The notes beneath the pieces are model-generated. The model made no database searches, was not told the origin of the DNA, and saw nothing but the letters and a program-made list of their open reading frames with translations. Shown here one piece after another: positions 13,191 through 26,200 of a stretch of 64,000 nucleotides of DNA; position 1 is the stretch's first letter, and the number at the start of each line of letters is the position of its first letter. Source of the stretch: Vitis vinifera (taxonomy: Eukaryota; Streptophyta; Magnoliopsida; Vitales; Vitaceae); contig NC_081821.1 of the NCBI RefSeq assembly GCF_030704535.1, positions 6,091,001-6,155,000 of the forward strand. The letters are read 5' to 3'. A program made the position numbers and the translations under genes.

Positions 13191-16100
13191 TGATAGGCAA
13201 ACCATATGACTAGCTCATATGATCAAGACAATTAGGGGCATTCCATTAACATATTTGTGCTTACTATATTAGAAAAATCAGATCTAAGAAAATTGTAATC
13301 ACTTCATGTATCAAGCCATTGCATGTGTGTGTATATACTAATGTAAATTATGAATGAAATAAGAGTCTTTCTATTTAAATATTCTGCTCTTTTAAGAAGT
13401 ACTGAATTAATGGAAAAAAAAATGTGTCATTTTTGTTTAGAGAACTCTAGGGTTACTAATGATGCTTAGACTTGTGACAAGGGTCCTCATAATAATGACT
13501 CACCTAATTAAACTCAAATTTGAGCCACAAAATCACCATGGTAAAACTCTAGGGGGTCAACTCAGAGAGGTTCCATAATTTCTTGACCATAACCGAACCA
13601 AAGTTGGGGCCCTAATCAGAAAACATGGACCTATGCTAAATGGACCACATCCACAAGTGGTCCATTCTCTAATGCTAGCACGAAGAAGAAAAGAGAAGAG
13701 GAGAGGAGAGAAGAGGAGGACCACAGCATACCCCATCAAAACCGCTGGGTCTTATCTAACAAGGACTTCCCCTCAGCACGCCTGTAGGAGCCTCATGGGC
13801 CCCTAGTCCTACACATTACAGGGTGAGACTTGAGAGCTAACTACAGAAACTCTTGGACTACATGCATGTTCTCTCCTTATCATATGTGGCCTATGCTTGG
13901 GGCTGTCCTTGTCATTCTTTTTCCTTCCTAGGTCCACTGTACAAACCTTTTCTTTGATGCCACTTTGAAGAGTACCCCTTTAATCCAACTTGCCTCCTGC
14001 CTCTCTCCCCTTTAAATTTTCTTGGATCCTGTGAAATGTCCATACTGTTGCATTGCACCCTCCGTCTAGTGGTTTTCACCTTGTCACCTCATCGCCACAG
14101 CTGCACATAATTCTAATCCTTTTCTTGGAATGGATTCTTCCATCTGTTGTTCATGACCTGACTTACAAGCTTTTTCGCCAGCAGTAGCTAGGTTTCTCTA
14201 GGGTTTTAAATTTACTACTTAAATTGTTATGTATTTTAATTCGGATATCACATTAGTAGAATTAGTGCCAAGGAGCTACAGCATTAATTCATGCATATTG
14301 TCTTCACTATATATGTAGATGTAAATTGGTGATATGCTTTTGGATAGTAGGGTTGGTATGGATTGACGCATGAATATATATGTATATGTATGAGGTGGTG
14401 TGTGGGCTGTGGTTTAGTCTAGTAGTTTGGCGTGGTGGAAGATGCACTTTTATGTACATGTGACATCAGAGAGAGATATGAAGGCCAGGCCACCTGACTT
14501 TGTCAGTTCTTGGAGTCATCAATCTTTCCCCATTACTAAACCAGTATTTATTGTCATTGTTTATGCTTGAATAACCTCTCAATTTTAGCACCTTGATCAG
14601 TAACTTCTTAATCAGCATTCTTTTTTAAGTGCATCTTTTCCTGTTGGTTTTGGTGAGCTTAATTTGATGCACCAACATATATAGCTTTCAAGATACCTTG
14701 TTATAATTCCGATCGAAGTTCATTAGCAATGCTTTTGATCAACAATTGAATTCACCAGAAGAATATATAGTTGATACTACTGACAACATATATGCCAGAA
14801 GAATATATTATTAATTCACGCCTAGTTGGGAGATTAATAGGTCGATTCGTCAATTAGATTTTTATTTTTATTTTTTTTCGAGTATATTCTTTGGGCTTTT
14901 CAGAAATTGTGTTGCTGTACATGATCTATAAGCATGCCTCTCAAGTACTCCAGAGCTGGAACCAAGCTGTGCTTGGCTTGTATGTTTTGACCTCCAAAAT
15001 GAGGTGTACAGCAACTAGCAATAGCATAATTGTGACATAGGGATCATATCAGTGCATTTGTCTATAGGCTCATGATGAGTTTGGCCAAAAATCATGATCA
15101 ATAGATCATATTTTTAACTCAAATTTGGTTTTCAGAAAACCACATTTGTTAATGTTGATAATGAACATAAAAGTTGTGTAGTTACATATTGAAATAGTAA
15201 TAATAATTATCAATAACGATCTTTTTCATCTGGGAATTTTGTTTTGTTACTGGTTCGATGTAGGAGATCATGATAGGAAGATCTCTTTCTTCTAAATCCA
15301 AGTTTTGGATGGACCATCACCTAACTGTGCATGGTCATGTAGGGGAGCTGCAGCCTTTTCCTCCCTTTTTCAGCAAAGGGAAGTGCAAATATACCTCTGA
15401 AGACTGCAATTTGATCAGTCCTTTTATCAATCCATGACACCATATGAGCCCTTCATTAATCATTTTACTTCCATTCACTTTTGATGCAATCTACTTAAAA
15501 TAACGTAGTCACTCAATATGTATTCACCAAGCCAACAATCAGCTCGGCTCATTTAAAACCCTAGAAGCTAACCAGTTTGTCCAAAGAGAGAGCACCATCC
15601 AATGGCATTTTACTTTAGTTTAATTAGTTAATTTCAAAGGCATACCTTTTAGTACTTATGGCCTGGAATATAAGGTAGTGTCCAATCTTAGAAGTTCTTT
15701 TCTGATGTTCTTAATCGGATAATTATTAAGATGTATAGAACCGTTTAAGTATTCATTTTCTCATGGATTTTTCTCAACCAATTTATTTCAAACACATGCA
15801 GCATTAATTTGAATTTTGAACAGTTAATAGATGGCTGGCCATCATTAATCATTTCTCCTGTTTTGCCAAATCCTAAACCCCATGTCAGCTTTGCATTAGC
15901 TAACTAGGTACTGATCATACAACCAGGTACATGAATGCCAAGCTAAAGAGAAAATTTCAAACTCTCAATCCCTCCTAGGTGAAGTCCATCAGTACCTAGC
16001 TAGCTACCTTTTTCCATTAGACCAGGAGATGTTGGCTTCCACTTTGTCAGTATGCATGTTTTTGGTTTGGCAATCCTTGACTTATGAAACTATCTTTTAT

Positions 16101-16910
16101 TCGTCTTGCTTAACCAAAAATATCAGTATTTTTTATGATGGTAAAGATTGAATACCTATCATTAACTTTTGTTTAATTGTTTGTGCAATCAATTTTGATT
16201 TCTGATTGATGATCATCAATTTTTATGATGGTATCCATGGCATATATACTGTGTAAATGGAGTTGCGGGTATGAAATGGGATGGAGACCAGCTGTTTCAA
16301 ATTTAAGTTTTCCACAAGGATTCAAAAATTACAAGAACATAAATGCAAATTAGAACTATTGCCATGACATTGCATGCAGCATATAGTCACAAAATTATAA
16401 CTCAAAACAAAGTTTGGAAATGATCAATACTGTTTTTTCAAACATGGTTTGATTTAAATTACTGTAAATGTTAATCAAACATGGTATTATAGTTATCACC
16501 AGCACTAAAACCCAAGACTACGATATCATATAACATTGCCAATTCACAACTTCTCTACATATCACACCACCTTTGCAGAAAATTGTATCTAAATACAGGA
16601 AAGTGTTCTAGAGTTCTAGAGTGTCTTACTTCTTCTGAAGAATCTGAGCAGGAACAATATTCCATGCGTTTTCATTCCTATGTCCTTGAAAAGGTATTCA
16701 GATGAAGTTGAATGAAAGTCATTGGCCATTTATCAATATAGGCTTCGATGCTTTGAAGCATATGAAAGTAGATCAAACCAACAATTACCAGCATAACAAC
16801 AGCCTGCACAACTTTTAGTCTCAGCAATACCATACTTGGTCTGATCCATGGCGAAGCATACTATCTGGCTGAAGCTATTAATCATAGAGCAGTATTTTTA
16901 GAGAAGAGAT
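13191..16910. other. Gene-free stretch between the tandem repeat and the TCP gene
   Basis: About 3.7 kb without a supportable protein gene. It is not obviously made of transposons and is more complex in sequence than the flanking repeat. It probably holds 3' regulatory sequence of the TCP gene; transcription runs leftward out of the TCP gene into this area. I looked for mature sequences of common conserved plant microRNAs (such as miR156, 160, 164, 166, 172, 319, 396) by eye and saw none. Confidence 0.4.
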
Positions 16911-18062
16911 TTAAGAGCTCTTATTTGGGTGGCTTCCATCATTATTTTGTGAATGGAAAAGCCTAGAATTGCCATTCAATGGAAATGACTTCATCTGCGC
17001 ACTGACTGAATGAAGAGATGGCATCAGAGAATTTGGCTGCATATGTTGTGAACTCGAGCTCAATAACTGAAGATGGTTGAAGTGTCGTGGACTGCTCTCT
17101 ACCTGAGTTGTGATGTATGAGGAATATGGAGGAAAAAGTGGGGGTGTAGTTGCATTGGGACAGAAAAATAACTGAGACCCGGATGACAGAGCTAGTGGAG
17201 ATGGCAGTGGTACAGCAACATTGTTGTGAGAGACCTCTGATTGGGATGGAAATCCATGGCTTCCGAATTGTGACAATGATAAACTTGAAGGCTCCCAGTG
17301 ACCGAAGGAGTTGTATGGCATGGAGTTGTTTAGTAAGCCTGGTAGGGAAGAATGATTGGTCATTGGAAAAAGGTTTTGAGCTGAAACTTGTGAACTGTAG
17401 CCCCCAATTCCATCTTGATTTTCTTGTTCATTTATTCTGAACCACTTGGTTTTGTCAGAAATTGCTTCTCTTACAACTTCCTTGCTTTTTGCTCTCAAAG
17501 CGTCATTATCCCAATACTTTGGTCTTGAAATTATAGTTTGATCTTCCTCGTCAACATTGTTATTGATCTTAATCCCTTCCTTGATAGCTGAAAAAGAATG
17601 AGATCCCGCTTCCTTCAAAAATGTTGGAGTTGCATCAAAGAAGGGAACAGCAGAAGATTGACCAGCACCCAATTCATGAGAAACAAGCATTGATTGATGG
17701 AACTGACCAAGATTTCCCTGTGGGATCTGGAGTGGTGGAAGTTTATCAATTTCATGTTTAGTGGCATCAAGCAGCCAATCGACTACCTTGCTAGGCTGGC
17801 TCAGCCCAAGCCTGTCTTGAAGATCATATAACTGAATAGCAGTAGGTACTGAGAGCCTAATTCGCCTGTCTCTCAATCCTCTTACAGTGCAAACCTTGCT
17901 ATGCCGATCTTTTCCTCCAAAGGAACGTGAAACGCGTACAATCCGTGGATTTCTAAATGCTGACCACTGTCTTGAACTAGATGGTGCCTTCGAGAATTTC
18001 CCTTCGATGGTGGCATCCTCTAGCTTTGCTTGAAAATCTCTCTCTCTTGAATTTGGGATCAT
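16911..18062 (-). CDS. TCP13/TCP17: TCP transcription factor, CIN type, TCP5/13/17 group
   Basis: Class II TCP factors of the CIN type restrain proliferation and promote maturation in leaves; the TCP5/13/17 branch also acts in shade and auxin responses. The single coding exon gives 383 residues. The TCP basic helix-loop-helix domain lies at residues about 49-108 ([19 protein letters not shown], then [20 protein letters not shown] and KHEIDKLPP). The short N-terminal block [16 protein letters not shown] is typical of this branch. No miR319 target-like site was seen, as expected outside the TCP2/3/4/10/24 branch. The start is the ATG at 18062. The open frame extends upstream to 18095, but that extension crosses an intron acceptor (TTTGCAG, at 18090 on the minus strand), so translation begins after it. 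The C-terminal half is Ser/Gln/Pro-rich and probably disordered. Confidence 0.93.
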   Translation of the reverse strand: MIPNSRERDFQAKLEDATIEGKFSKAPSSSRQWSAFRNPRIVRVSRSFGGKDRHSKVCTVRGLRDRRIRLSVPTAIQLYDLQDRLGLSQPSKVVDWLLDATKHEIDKLPPLQIPQGNLGQFHQSMLVSHELGAGQSSAVPFFDATPTFLKEAGSHSFSAIKEGIKINNNVDEEDQTIISRPKYWDNDALRAKSKEVVREAISDKTKWFRINEQENQDGIGGYSSQVSAQNLFPMTNHSSLPGLLNNSMPYNSFGHWEPSSLSLSQFGSHGFPSQSEVSHNNVAVPLPSPLALSSGSQLFFCPNATTPPLFPPYSSYITTQVESSPRHFNHLQLLSSSSQHMQPNSLMPSLHSVSAQMKSFPLNGNSRLFHSQNNDGSHPNKSS

Positions 18063-18089
18063 CTTACTTCTCTCATGATCATCATTAAG

Positions 18090-18900
18090 CTGCAAAGAAT
18101 CAACTAAACCAAATGCTCAAACAATTAGTAGATAAGCTATATTTCTTCTTTATTTCCTCAAATTCAATTCAGTACTAAATTATGTTAAGTCATGCATGCA
18201 ACCTTCATCGGGTTCCCTCTCACAAAGAAAACTCATAACATAGAATCTAACTCATCCCATAGAAGTATAGAAGAAACAATAATCATCATCTCAATTGATG
18301 AAAATTTGAAGTACTCAACACATGCAATATGCATATGCATATATATATATAAGACAGAGAAAGAAGACCAAACAATGATGACTAGAATCAAGTTTTCTTG
18401 AATGTGAAAATTATATTCTGCACCAAATTTGGTTATAGAAAATTATAATCAATTGAGAATTACACGATGAAGAACTGAAGCATCATTTACATTAAATCTA
18501 GGGTTAACCAAAAACTAGTCAATCATTTGATCTTATACCATCTAAACCTCAACATGAACTCCATTGAAAGTGGAAAGAAAGTTGAACTTGACCTAGCTCA
18601 CTGGAAATTTTTAACACACAAACATAAAATGAAAACTAGCTTTCAGATCTCTATTCATAGAATTAAGATCATGTGTAAAAGGTGAACTTACATCCTGGAG
18701 AAACTTTTAGGCATCTTGCAGCTGATTAGTTTCACTTCTTGATGGTCCAGCGTGCAGGAAAACAAGAAGGGTGATCCCAGTACTACACCATAAAGGCCTC
18801 AAGAAATTTCTTCAATTGAACTGAGCTGTATAGATGGGGGTCGAAGTTAAAATCTAATTTTGCAGAGAATATTATTAAAGAGAGTAGGAAAGAGAAGATG
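18090..18900 (-). promoter_or_regulatory. 5' leader intron and leader exon of the TCP gene
   Basis: On the minus strand a GTAAGTTC donor at 18691 and a TTTGCAG acceptor ending at 18090 bound a 602-bp intron in the leader. The leader exon lies upstream at 18692 to roughly 18840-18900; its start was not fixed. The second exon begins 28 bases before the ATG. A GCATATGCATATATATATA-like AT repeat sits inside the intron near 18340. Leader introns often raise expression of plant genes; that role here is inference. Confidence 0.6.
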
Positions 18901-20464
18901 ATAGAATTTAACCGTGTAGCGTTGCACCGAAAAGGAAAAGAAAAAGAAAAAGGTATGGCATATTTGCTACCATGTGGCGTTCGTTTTAAGTCGACACGTC
19001 AATTGAACGAGCTAGTAGTAATTTTATCGATTTTTTCATACCACATACTGAACAATCGTAGGCTTAATAAATAAGTTTGGTTGGTCTTCCCAGTAGTTTA
19101 ATTACATTTAGTTAGTCTGCAAGAGTATATAAGGTAGATGGTTAACTTCAAGGGGGACCATCCTAATCACATTAGAAAAAGAGTACTAATGCTTTATTGA
19201 CAGCAACAACAAGCTTTATCAGTAATTCCACATTTGAAGAATGAATGCCCAGCTGCCTCAATAAAGAGAAACAGATTATATGTGTTTAACCCTATTCTGC
19301 ACAACAATTTTTTCTTTGAGTAATTTTGGACAATATTAAGATCCATTGCTCCATTATAAATTAAGGTTTCTACCCTCAGTCATAGTGAAGATGTATCAAA
19401 AACAAAGTTGTAAGAATAACAAAATAATTGATGTTCAGCTCTACAAAGCTTCTGATGAAGCAAGCATTCAGTAGATGAGGAAAGGACATGATTGACTTAA
19501 AATGGTAGAGCATTATGTTTTGCAGATCTATTTCATAGGCAAGAAATTTGAAAATCAAGAGAAATCAAAATTAGATATGAATTTTTAGTCATTTGGCTTC
19601 CAAAGTTGAGTTGGATATGGTATTGAAGTTTCATCAGCTAGATTAGATGACATATAGAAGGCTATCCATATAGTATAGAGGAGGGACCAACATATATAGG
19701 TTCTTTAAAGCATCTGCTCAGTACAAAGAGGACCACATGCATTTGGTAGTGAGATTTGCACGAAGCCGCAAGTTGGACTTAAATTTTGATCAGTTCATAC
19801 CTATTATTTTTTTCTCTTTTTAATAAGATTAAATGATTCTTTTCAAGGATGATATCAAATATAATTTTCTTGTTCCTTCAAGCCATTCTTAATTATATTG
19901 TGTATATATATCTTTGAATATATATAACAGATGATGTTACTAAATTCAGCTAAGGGGACATAATTTCTAACTTCAAATATTCTTCATAGTCACTCTATTT
20001 TCTCTCCATTACCAGTGAAAAGGATCGTCACCTCTCTTGACATATGCAGCCAGCATGAAAAACATAAACCCTAAAAGTGGTACTTACCTTCTGCAACCAA
20101 ATGAAACAACCCTTCTCCCCAACTGAAGAATAGGGCAGTACTCACGGGTTTTGGTCAAACCAGCCTCTATAAGCTTTGCTCTAATTGCCAAAGGTATTGT
20201 CTGCTCACAAGAAAGGGATAGAGATACCCCATTGACATTTTTAAGGAAATCCTTTCATATTAAAACAAGATAGCTAGCTCCAACCGTTTCACCCAGTCTA
20301 TGGGAAAGAAGCATGAAAATGGTTTTAAAAAGTACAAGAATTTTATATTTTTCTTTGGGTATATTATATTAACATTATGTCATTCAAATCCATCTATTTG
20401 AAAGAATAAAAAATCAATGTTGAAAAATGAGAGAAGCCAAAAACTTCTGCTACATATAGGCAGG

Positions 20465-20490
20465 GAGAGAGAGAGAGAGAGAGAGAGAGA
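20465..20490. repeat. GA dinucleotide microsatellite
   Basis: A run of about 13 GA units, uninterrupted, in the intergenic region upstream of the TCP gene. Confidence 0.9.
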
Positions 20491-21608
20491 TTATGGGACT
20501 TAGGTGCAGTTGTACCACATAGAAACTTTTTTCTACAGTCTGGAAGCCAGAAACCCTAACCAGTTCTTTTCTTCGTGAGGTTCTGTTAACACTTGCGAAA
20601 ATGGGAATATTCACCAAAATAATTGCGAGGTTATGGGTCTGTATCTGCATTTGCACCAGTCTCAAGCTTATCTCCCTACTGTATTGCCTTATTCTCTGGA
20701 AACAGGAATGGTAAAGCTTAAAACTGGCCGTTTATAATATCTTCTGAGGCAAAGTTTAAAAAATAAAATACAAAGAAGAAGAAAGAAAGATAAAGTTGTG
20801 AAGCAAGCATACCCCAATACCCCTCTTGAGGTTAAAGCCTTTAGAAAAGAATAAAACCACCACTTTTTGTTGTCATCTAGCTAGAACAATTTGCTCCAAA
20901 GCTTTTCTACAACAATAATGTCTCCTTACAGAAAGAAAATAAAATTTCAATGGAAGAATATTGTAGTCACGTTGCTAGGGTTTTCAAGTTTTCAGCTCTA
21001 TTATTTATGGAAAATTTTCACTCATTTCTTTCTCTCACTGCAGCAAGCAATCAGAAAAACAATGGTGGGCATCTCAAGAAGGGTTCACACTGCTCTGATT
21101 TTCTTTTTGGGTACGGGCCATTATTAATACAATAAAACTAATGGTCCCCAGGTTCCAGACATCACCATTCATCATCCGACAACGCTTAATTTCTAACTGT
21201 GAGATGAACTGTAGTCTCTTTATGAAAAAGGGGAACGAAAATATGCTCCAGAACTCAAAGGGTCGTGATTGTTCACAGTAAACTGACTTTTCATATCATT
21301 TAAAGAACTAAATCAAATTCAATATTGGAGTTGCTACTTGCTATCTATTAGGGTGTATATAGGTTTTTAACTATTTCCTAGGCATTTGATTCTCAAGCTT
21401 TCTTAGCATTGAAATGCTGCCCTACAGTACAGCTAAGACCTGTTTTTTGGACAAGGAAAACCAAGACATACCCAAGAACTAGATCAGAGAAATAGGGAAT
21501 TTCTTTGTCTGCATGTTAGTACGGCACTACTGTGGCACAACTAAACTAAAACCCTGGAATAGTGCTATCTCAATATGAAATATTCTAGAATTAGTCAGGA
21601 CTTGGAGA

Positions 21609-21793
21609 GCATTTAGTAAAATTTAATACTAAATACTTAAGTTGTTAAGTCATTAAATTGATTTATTAAAATCATTTTTAATTTTAAGTTGCAATATTAA
21701 GTTATTTATCAAATATAGTTAATATACTTAATAACTCAAATTAAGTTATTAAGTCATCATCTTAAGTGAGTAAGTTGATTTATCAAATACCTT
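21609..21793. mobile_element. Possible AT-rich MITE
   Basis: An AT-rich block begins GAGCATTTAGTAAAATTTAA and ends with the reverse complement of GAAGGTATTTGATAAATCAA, with interior TTAAGTTATTAAGT motifs repeated in both orientations. Similar motif content recurs at about 41040-41240. The inverted ends are imperfect and no target duplication is clear, so the call is tentative. Confidence 0.4.
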
Positions 21794-23308
21794 CTTGGTT
21801 TTGTTCTCATTCATGAATTATCTATCTACTCCTCAACCAACACGGTTTTCCCTAAAGTTGGAAATGAATGTGATTTTCATCAGAAATATTTCTAGCTGGA
21901 TGTCTATCCATATGAAACTCCAGCACTTAAACCACTACTAATTAAACATCACTACATGATCTACTTGAACTACATATATGTAAATGAAAATGGTGTGGGA
22001 ACACCATGGCATGCCTCGGTCCTTGAGGCATTCAACACAAGGATTTTATCATCCTATGGCATAGAATATACTGTCATGCTAGATATTTGAACAATCCCAA
22101 TCTTCATAATAAAACCCTAATCACATATGCTAGACCAGTTTTATTTTATTGTAAAGCCATCAGAAAACAAATATAACAGGTCTAGGGTAACACTCACCAA
22201 CCCAGTACTCTTTCCTATCCCCAATCCTTCATACAGTCATGCCCACAAGTCCGATATCCTTGAGATGACAAATCTAATGGCATATGCAAATTAACCGTAT
22301 TTCACTGTTCTGGAATGTTCCTCTTTTACTTTTCATTTTTTGGTGGGTTGGTGGGAAAAATTACGTCGATTCAAGAACAAAATGGTCACTTGTTCAGGAC
22401 ATTTAGTCATTTAAGAGGTGTTAGGACATACTGGTCTTACACAGCATTAACTTGAACAGCCATTACAGCAGAAGAGAATTGAAATCTGCAGGTAGAGTTA
22501 TATGGAGACATCATCATGGTGTAAAAAAACTAAAATAAAAACAAAGCACTTAGTTTTCTGAATTCTATTGTGTTCGAACTAAAATAAAAAATAATTACTT
22601 GATACTCATTTCAGTGCTATCTGTATGTATATGTATCAAATTAACCAAGTAGACTGATTTCAAATTCATGAACTTTCATGGATTAGAACACCCAAGGTCC
22701 TAAATATTTGGACATTGACTCATTTACCTACAATCCCATTTCAGGCCATCATTTGGAACCTCTTAATTGTTTTACTTACAGAGGGTTAATAAGACCTATA
22801 GAAAACCAATTCTTAGTGCAGAAATGGGCACTTTTTTTTAAGTCTAATAGGCTCAGGAAAGGCAAAAAGTTTAGAACTGAAGCTGGTGGTTTTAAGGTTT
22901 CTGCGGGCATATCTTGAGAGTAATAATTATTTTCCGTTCATTCCTATGGCAAGGAAGACTGATGGAGATTTAGAAAGTAAGAGACAATAATATAGAGTTG
23001 AACCCAACAAAGAGAACTGAAAATGGCTAAGGGTACTGCAAATGTCATTAGTAAATTACTATCACCATCACCAACCAATATAATCTTCAGCTAACATCAG
23101 CATGACCCATAGATGGTATCATGATCAGTGGGATATGAGAGAGAGAGGTAGAGAGAGATTCAAATTGTCTGTTGGGCGGGGAATATTAGTTTTGGATAGG
23201 AGGAATCATATGTGGATATCAGATTCATAGCATCCAAAATTGGAGTGCAAAAAAACTGAAAGGGTTTTATAAAAAATATCGAAGAAGCATATGTCCATAT
23301 ATGTATTC

Positions 23309-23334
23309 TCTCTTTCTCTCTCTCTCTCTCTCTC
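23309..23334. repeat. CT dinucleotide microsatellite
   Basis: A run of CT units, continuing into TGTGTCTCTGTCTCTG-like variants to about 23352. Confidence 0.8.
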
Positions 23335-23559
23335 TGTGTCTCTGTCTCTGTGGTCATGCAGTTAATTCCCTTATATGCAACCGATAGTGACAGTACCAAA
23401 CCCTAGAAAAAGAAAGAGAGACCAAGCTTCACTCGTTGAAGCAACCTCTAAAGTAAAATGCACGCTTTCAATAATACAAACCTACCCCCCACAGTTGCCC
23501 ACACACATGATCCCACTGCCAAAAGGTACTTAAATTACTAGCCCCACTCATATGTTGGG

Positions 23560-23760
23560 TGTATTTTACGTCGCCTCATTTAAATTACCCCCGACCCACA
23601 AGCCCAAGTCTATTATCACTTGGGCTTATTAGTTCCCTTCCCTGGGCCGTCCAACAACTTTATTTCTGCATTTCCGGACTACGATCGTAGTTAAGGCCCA
23701 GGACCACTGGGCCGACTCCTGAGAGCCAATCCTGCACCAGCATCAGTTGCCTCGCGGCGT
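23560..23760. promoter_or_regulatory. GC-rich island with TGGGCC (site II) motifs and inverted repeats
   Basis: Within an AT-rich desert this 200-bp block is markedly GC-rich. It carries TGGGCC at 23643 and 23708 and GGCCCA at 23695, the site II/TCP-type motif in both orientations. It also holds two inverted repeats: AAGCCCAAGT at 23600 with ACTTGGGCTT at 23618, and GGCCCAG with CTGGGCC around 23695-23713. Such clusters usually mark promoters of housekeeping genes, but I see no gene starting on either side. It could be the relic promoter of a lost gene, a non-coding RNA promoter, or an element end. Confidence 0.4.
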
Positions 23761-25852
23761 TGTTGTCCTAAAATACTTTTATTTAATTTTTGAAATGATC
23801 TACTAAATATAAGCTTTTTATGATATTGAAGGCAAGTGATTAAATATTTTATATATTCATATAATGAACAAAATTCAAGATAATAGCTCCCACAGCAAAT
23901 ACATAAAGCTATTTATAGGAGGCAAGGAAATCCTAAGTGTGAAATCTCTCGAACAGCAGTAGAGCAATGGAGCATGAGAATGAGTAGGCCGGCCAACCTT
24001 CCAACACCTAAATAGCCACTATGCTGAAATAAGAGAAGGGTATGAAATAAAAGAAACAAAACAAGGGCAGGATTGTTGTACTTGTAACTTGTAAGTGAAG
24101 ATGAACATTGGGACATCTGGAGAACAAAATGAAGTTGTTGGGATGGGGCTATCTTTTTGTGGCTTTTAGAGATCTGTTTTGACAGTTCCATTTTCAAAAG
24201 AGGAGAATGCATATGATGAAAAAGCTAGAAACACCAAAAGCTTGTGTGAAACTGTAATTAAGATACACAAGATTTAAAAGCTTAACAACAATTTTTAGGT
24301 AGATGACCCCCTTACCTTGTAAGAGAGACTTCCTGATTCAATTGGCTTAGGATGCTTCTGCATCATATTTGCTACTCATTTCAGCTGCATTACAGTCAAA
24401 TACAGCTGAATTAGGTCCAATACTTCTTCCATCAAAGCTGCCTTTTGAGGGAACCACAGGTTATGGAGAGAATAAGAACCAAGACAATGTTTTTGTCACA
24501 TCACCTTAATCAACATTAGAGGAAAACGGGAACAAAAACAAAAGAAGAGGCTTGCATCAGGTGATTTCTTTCCCAATCCCCAGCTAAAACATTACTGATT
24601 ATTGTGTTGCAGCCAGAAAGTAGCAAACATGAACTGAGAAGTGCCCATACATGATTGAGGGTAGAAACTATCAAAGGTTTGGTGGATTTTACAAATCTTA
24701 TATAACCCAACCACCATTGAACTAAAACATTCACAAACAAGGAGAAAAAACAGAAAACAAATCATATGAGTGCAGGCAACTACATTTATTGATGTCAATC
24801 ACTCCATCCCCTTGTTAATTGCATGAGAGTTGAGCAACCTCTTCAGTAACAGAACTAGAGAAAGACAAGACGGAAATGGAGCACAGATGTTTTGCCACAA
24901 AACCCCCAAGCCTGAAAAATTAAGACAAAAAAGTATCAGTAATCGACAGTGACTGAACCTGGAGGTTCCATACTAAGAATCAAATATAAAAGAGTGAAGC
25001 TTGAACATCCCCATAGCATTTTGCATAATATTTGATGGAGAAAATTCATCATTCAGAATGGATCACTAATAAAATGGGATAGGACCAATTTACACAAGAT
25101 GCCACCATATCATTTTTTTCACAATAATTTGTAACGAGTCTAATGATGGTTATTTTTTCTGTGATGGCCGTAATCATGTGCCTATCAGTTTATCACCAAG
25201 AGAAAATAATAACAGGAAGAATAATAGCAATAATTATTGTGAAGGACTTGTATCAAAGATGACAAATAAACTAAAATGGAGCAATTCAACTTCCATGTGG
25301 CCTCCAATGTGCCAAGGATATAATAGAATTCTAGTTCATTCTTGATGGCACATACAAACAGGCATTGTTACTGGAGGATCATATCATCATGTCTTCTGCA
25401 GAGAAAGTACAGAAAAGCAAGCAGAGCATGACTATCAGAGACAAGGGCTCCCTAGAGGACCTTCCATTATGGTCAAATGCCAACCATGTTTTGCAAATAT
25501 TACATGCAGACAAAATCAGTTTGACCTCATAGAACTACCAAAAAAGACGAGAGCAACCAAGTAACATGGCAAGGTTCATGTTATGTGAAATCATATTGGG
25601 TTTAAAATAGCAGTAATGTGAAATGCCTCCCTCTTGATTGATTTAAATTAAGAAAGTGCCTATCTAAAGGCTAAAAAATCTGTCAATAGTTTGTTCACAA
25701 CAGAGATTTTGTATTCCAGCCTTGGATTGGATCAGGATCCAGTAATGCTATCACTTCAGTGAAGTTGCATCCTGCATTTCTACGACAAATTAATTAAGTA
25801 CCATCTGGTAAGAATTTCTGGAGTACTATTCTTGATTGCAAGAGCAAGTTTG
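23761..25852. other. Intergenic sequence, no gene seen
   Basis: AT-rich sequence with short open frames on the minus strand (such as 23913-24212) that show no recognisable domain, motif or splice support. Nothing else stands out. Confidence 0.4.
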
Positions 25853-25864
25853 ATTGCAATTTTT

Positions 25865-25912
25865 CCATTTTCTTTATATATATATTTCTTGTTGCTTATC
25901 AAAAAACGTTCA
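25865..25912 (+). mobile_element. 48-bp 5'-truncated LINE insertion
   Basis: The insert reads like the extreme 3' end of the LINE family seen elsewhere in the window (TTTATATATATATTTCTTGT, then TTGCTTATCAAAAAAC). It is flanked by a 12-bp direct repeat, ATTGCAATTTTT, at 25853-25864 and 25913-25924. A truncated LINE tail between a duplication of this length is the mark of target-primed reverse transcription. Confidence 0.65.
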
Positions 25913-25994
25913 ATTGCAATTTTTACTTCCAAAAGCCAAAACATTACTTCTAAATATCTGAGAATAATTATTATCACGTCAAAGGCATGATGCA

Positions 25995-26200
25995 TGTATT
26001 ATTTTATTTTTGATAAAAGGGAATCCACCCCCAATGAGGGGCTTATCCCAACTCCTAGAGAACCCTGGGCAATATGGACCCACCCATTCATCCTACACCG
26101 CTTAAATACTGGGGTGGCACGAACTCGGGACATCTGATTCATTATTTGAGGCAAGTATCACTTACAATGCTGTAATACTTAAACCAGATAAAGTAACTGA
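25995..26200 (-). mobile_element. Possible SINE or LINE-derived repeat
   Basis: Read on the minus strand this stretch has a CCCGAGTTCGTGCC block resembling a degenerate Pol III B box, and ends CCCTTTTATCAAAAATAAA, a tail like the LINE ends here. That would fit an old SINE using a LINE tail. No clear A box or target duplication was seen. Confidence 0.3.

Larger units (their letters stand above)
18901..23559. other. Intergenic region upstream of the TCP gene
   Basis: No protein gene is supported. The first 1-2 kb beyond 18900 is the presumptive TCP promoter. Other contents are a GA microsatellite (20465-20490), a CT microsatellite (about 23309-23334), and AT-rich MITE-like sequence (about 21610-21793). 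Short open frames scattered here have no recognisable domains. Confidence 0.45.

Noticed and set aside
16911..18062. miR319 target site in the TCP gene
   Set aside because: No stretch matching the target site was seen, and the TCP5/13/17 branch is known to lack it.
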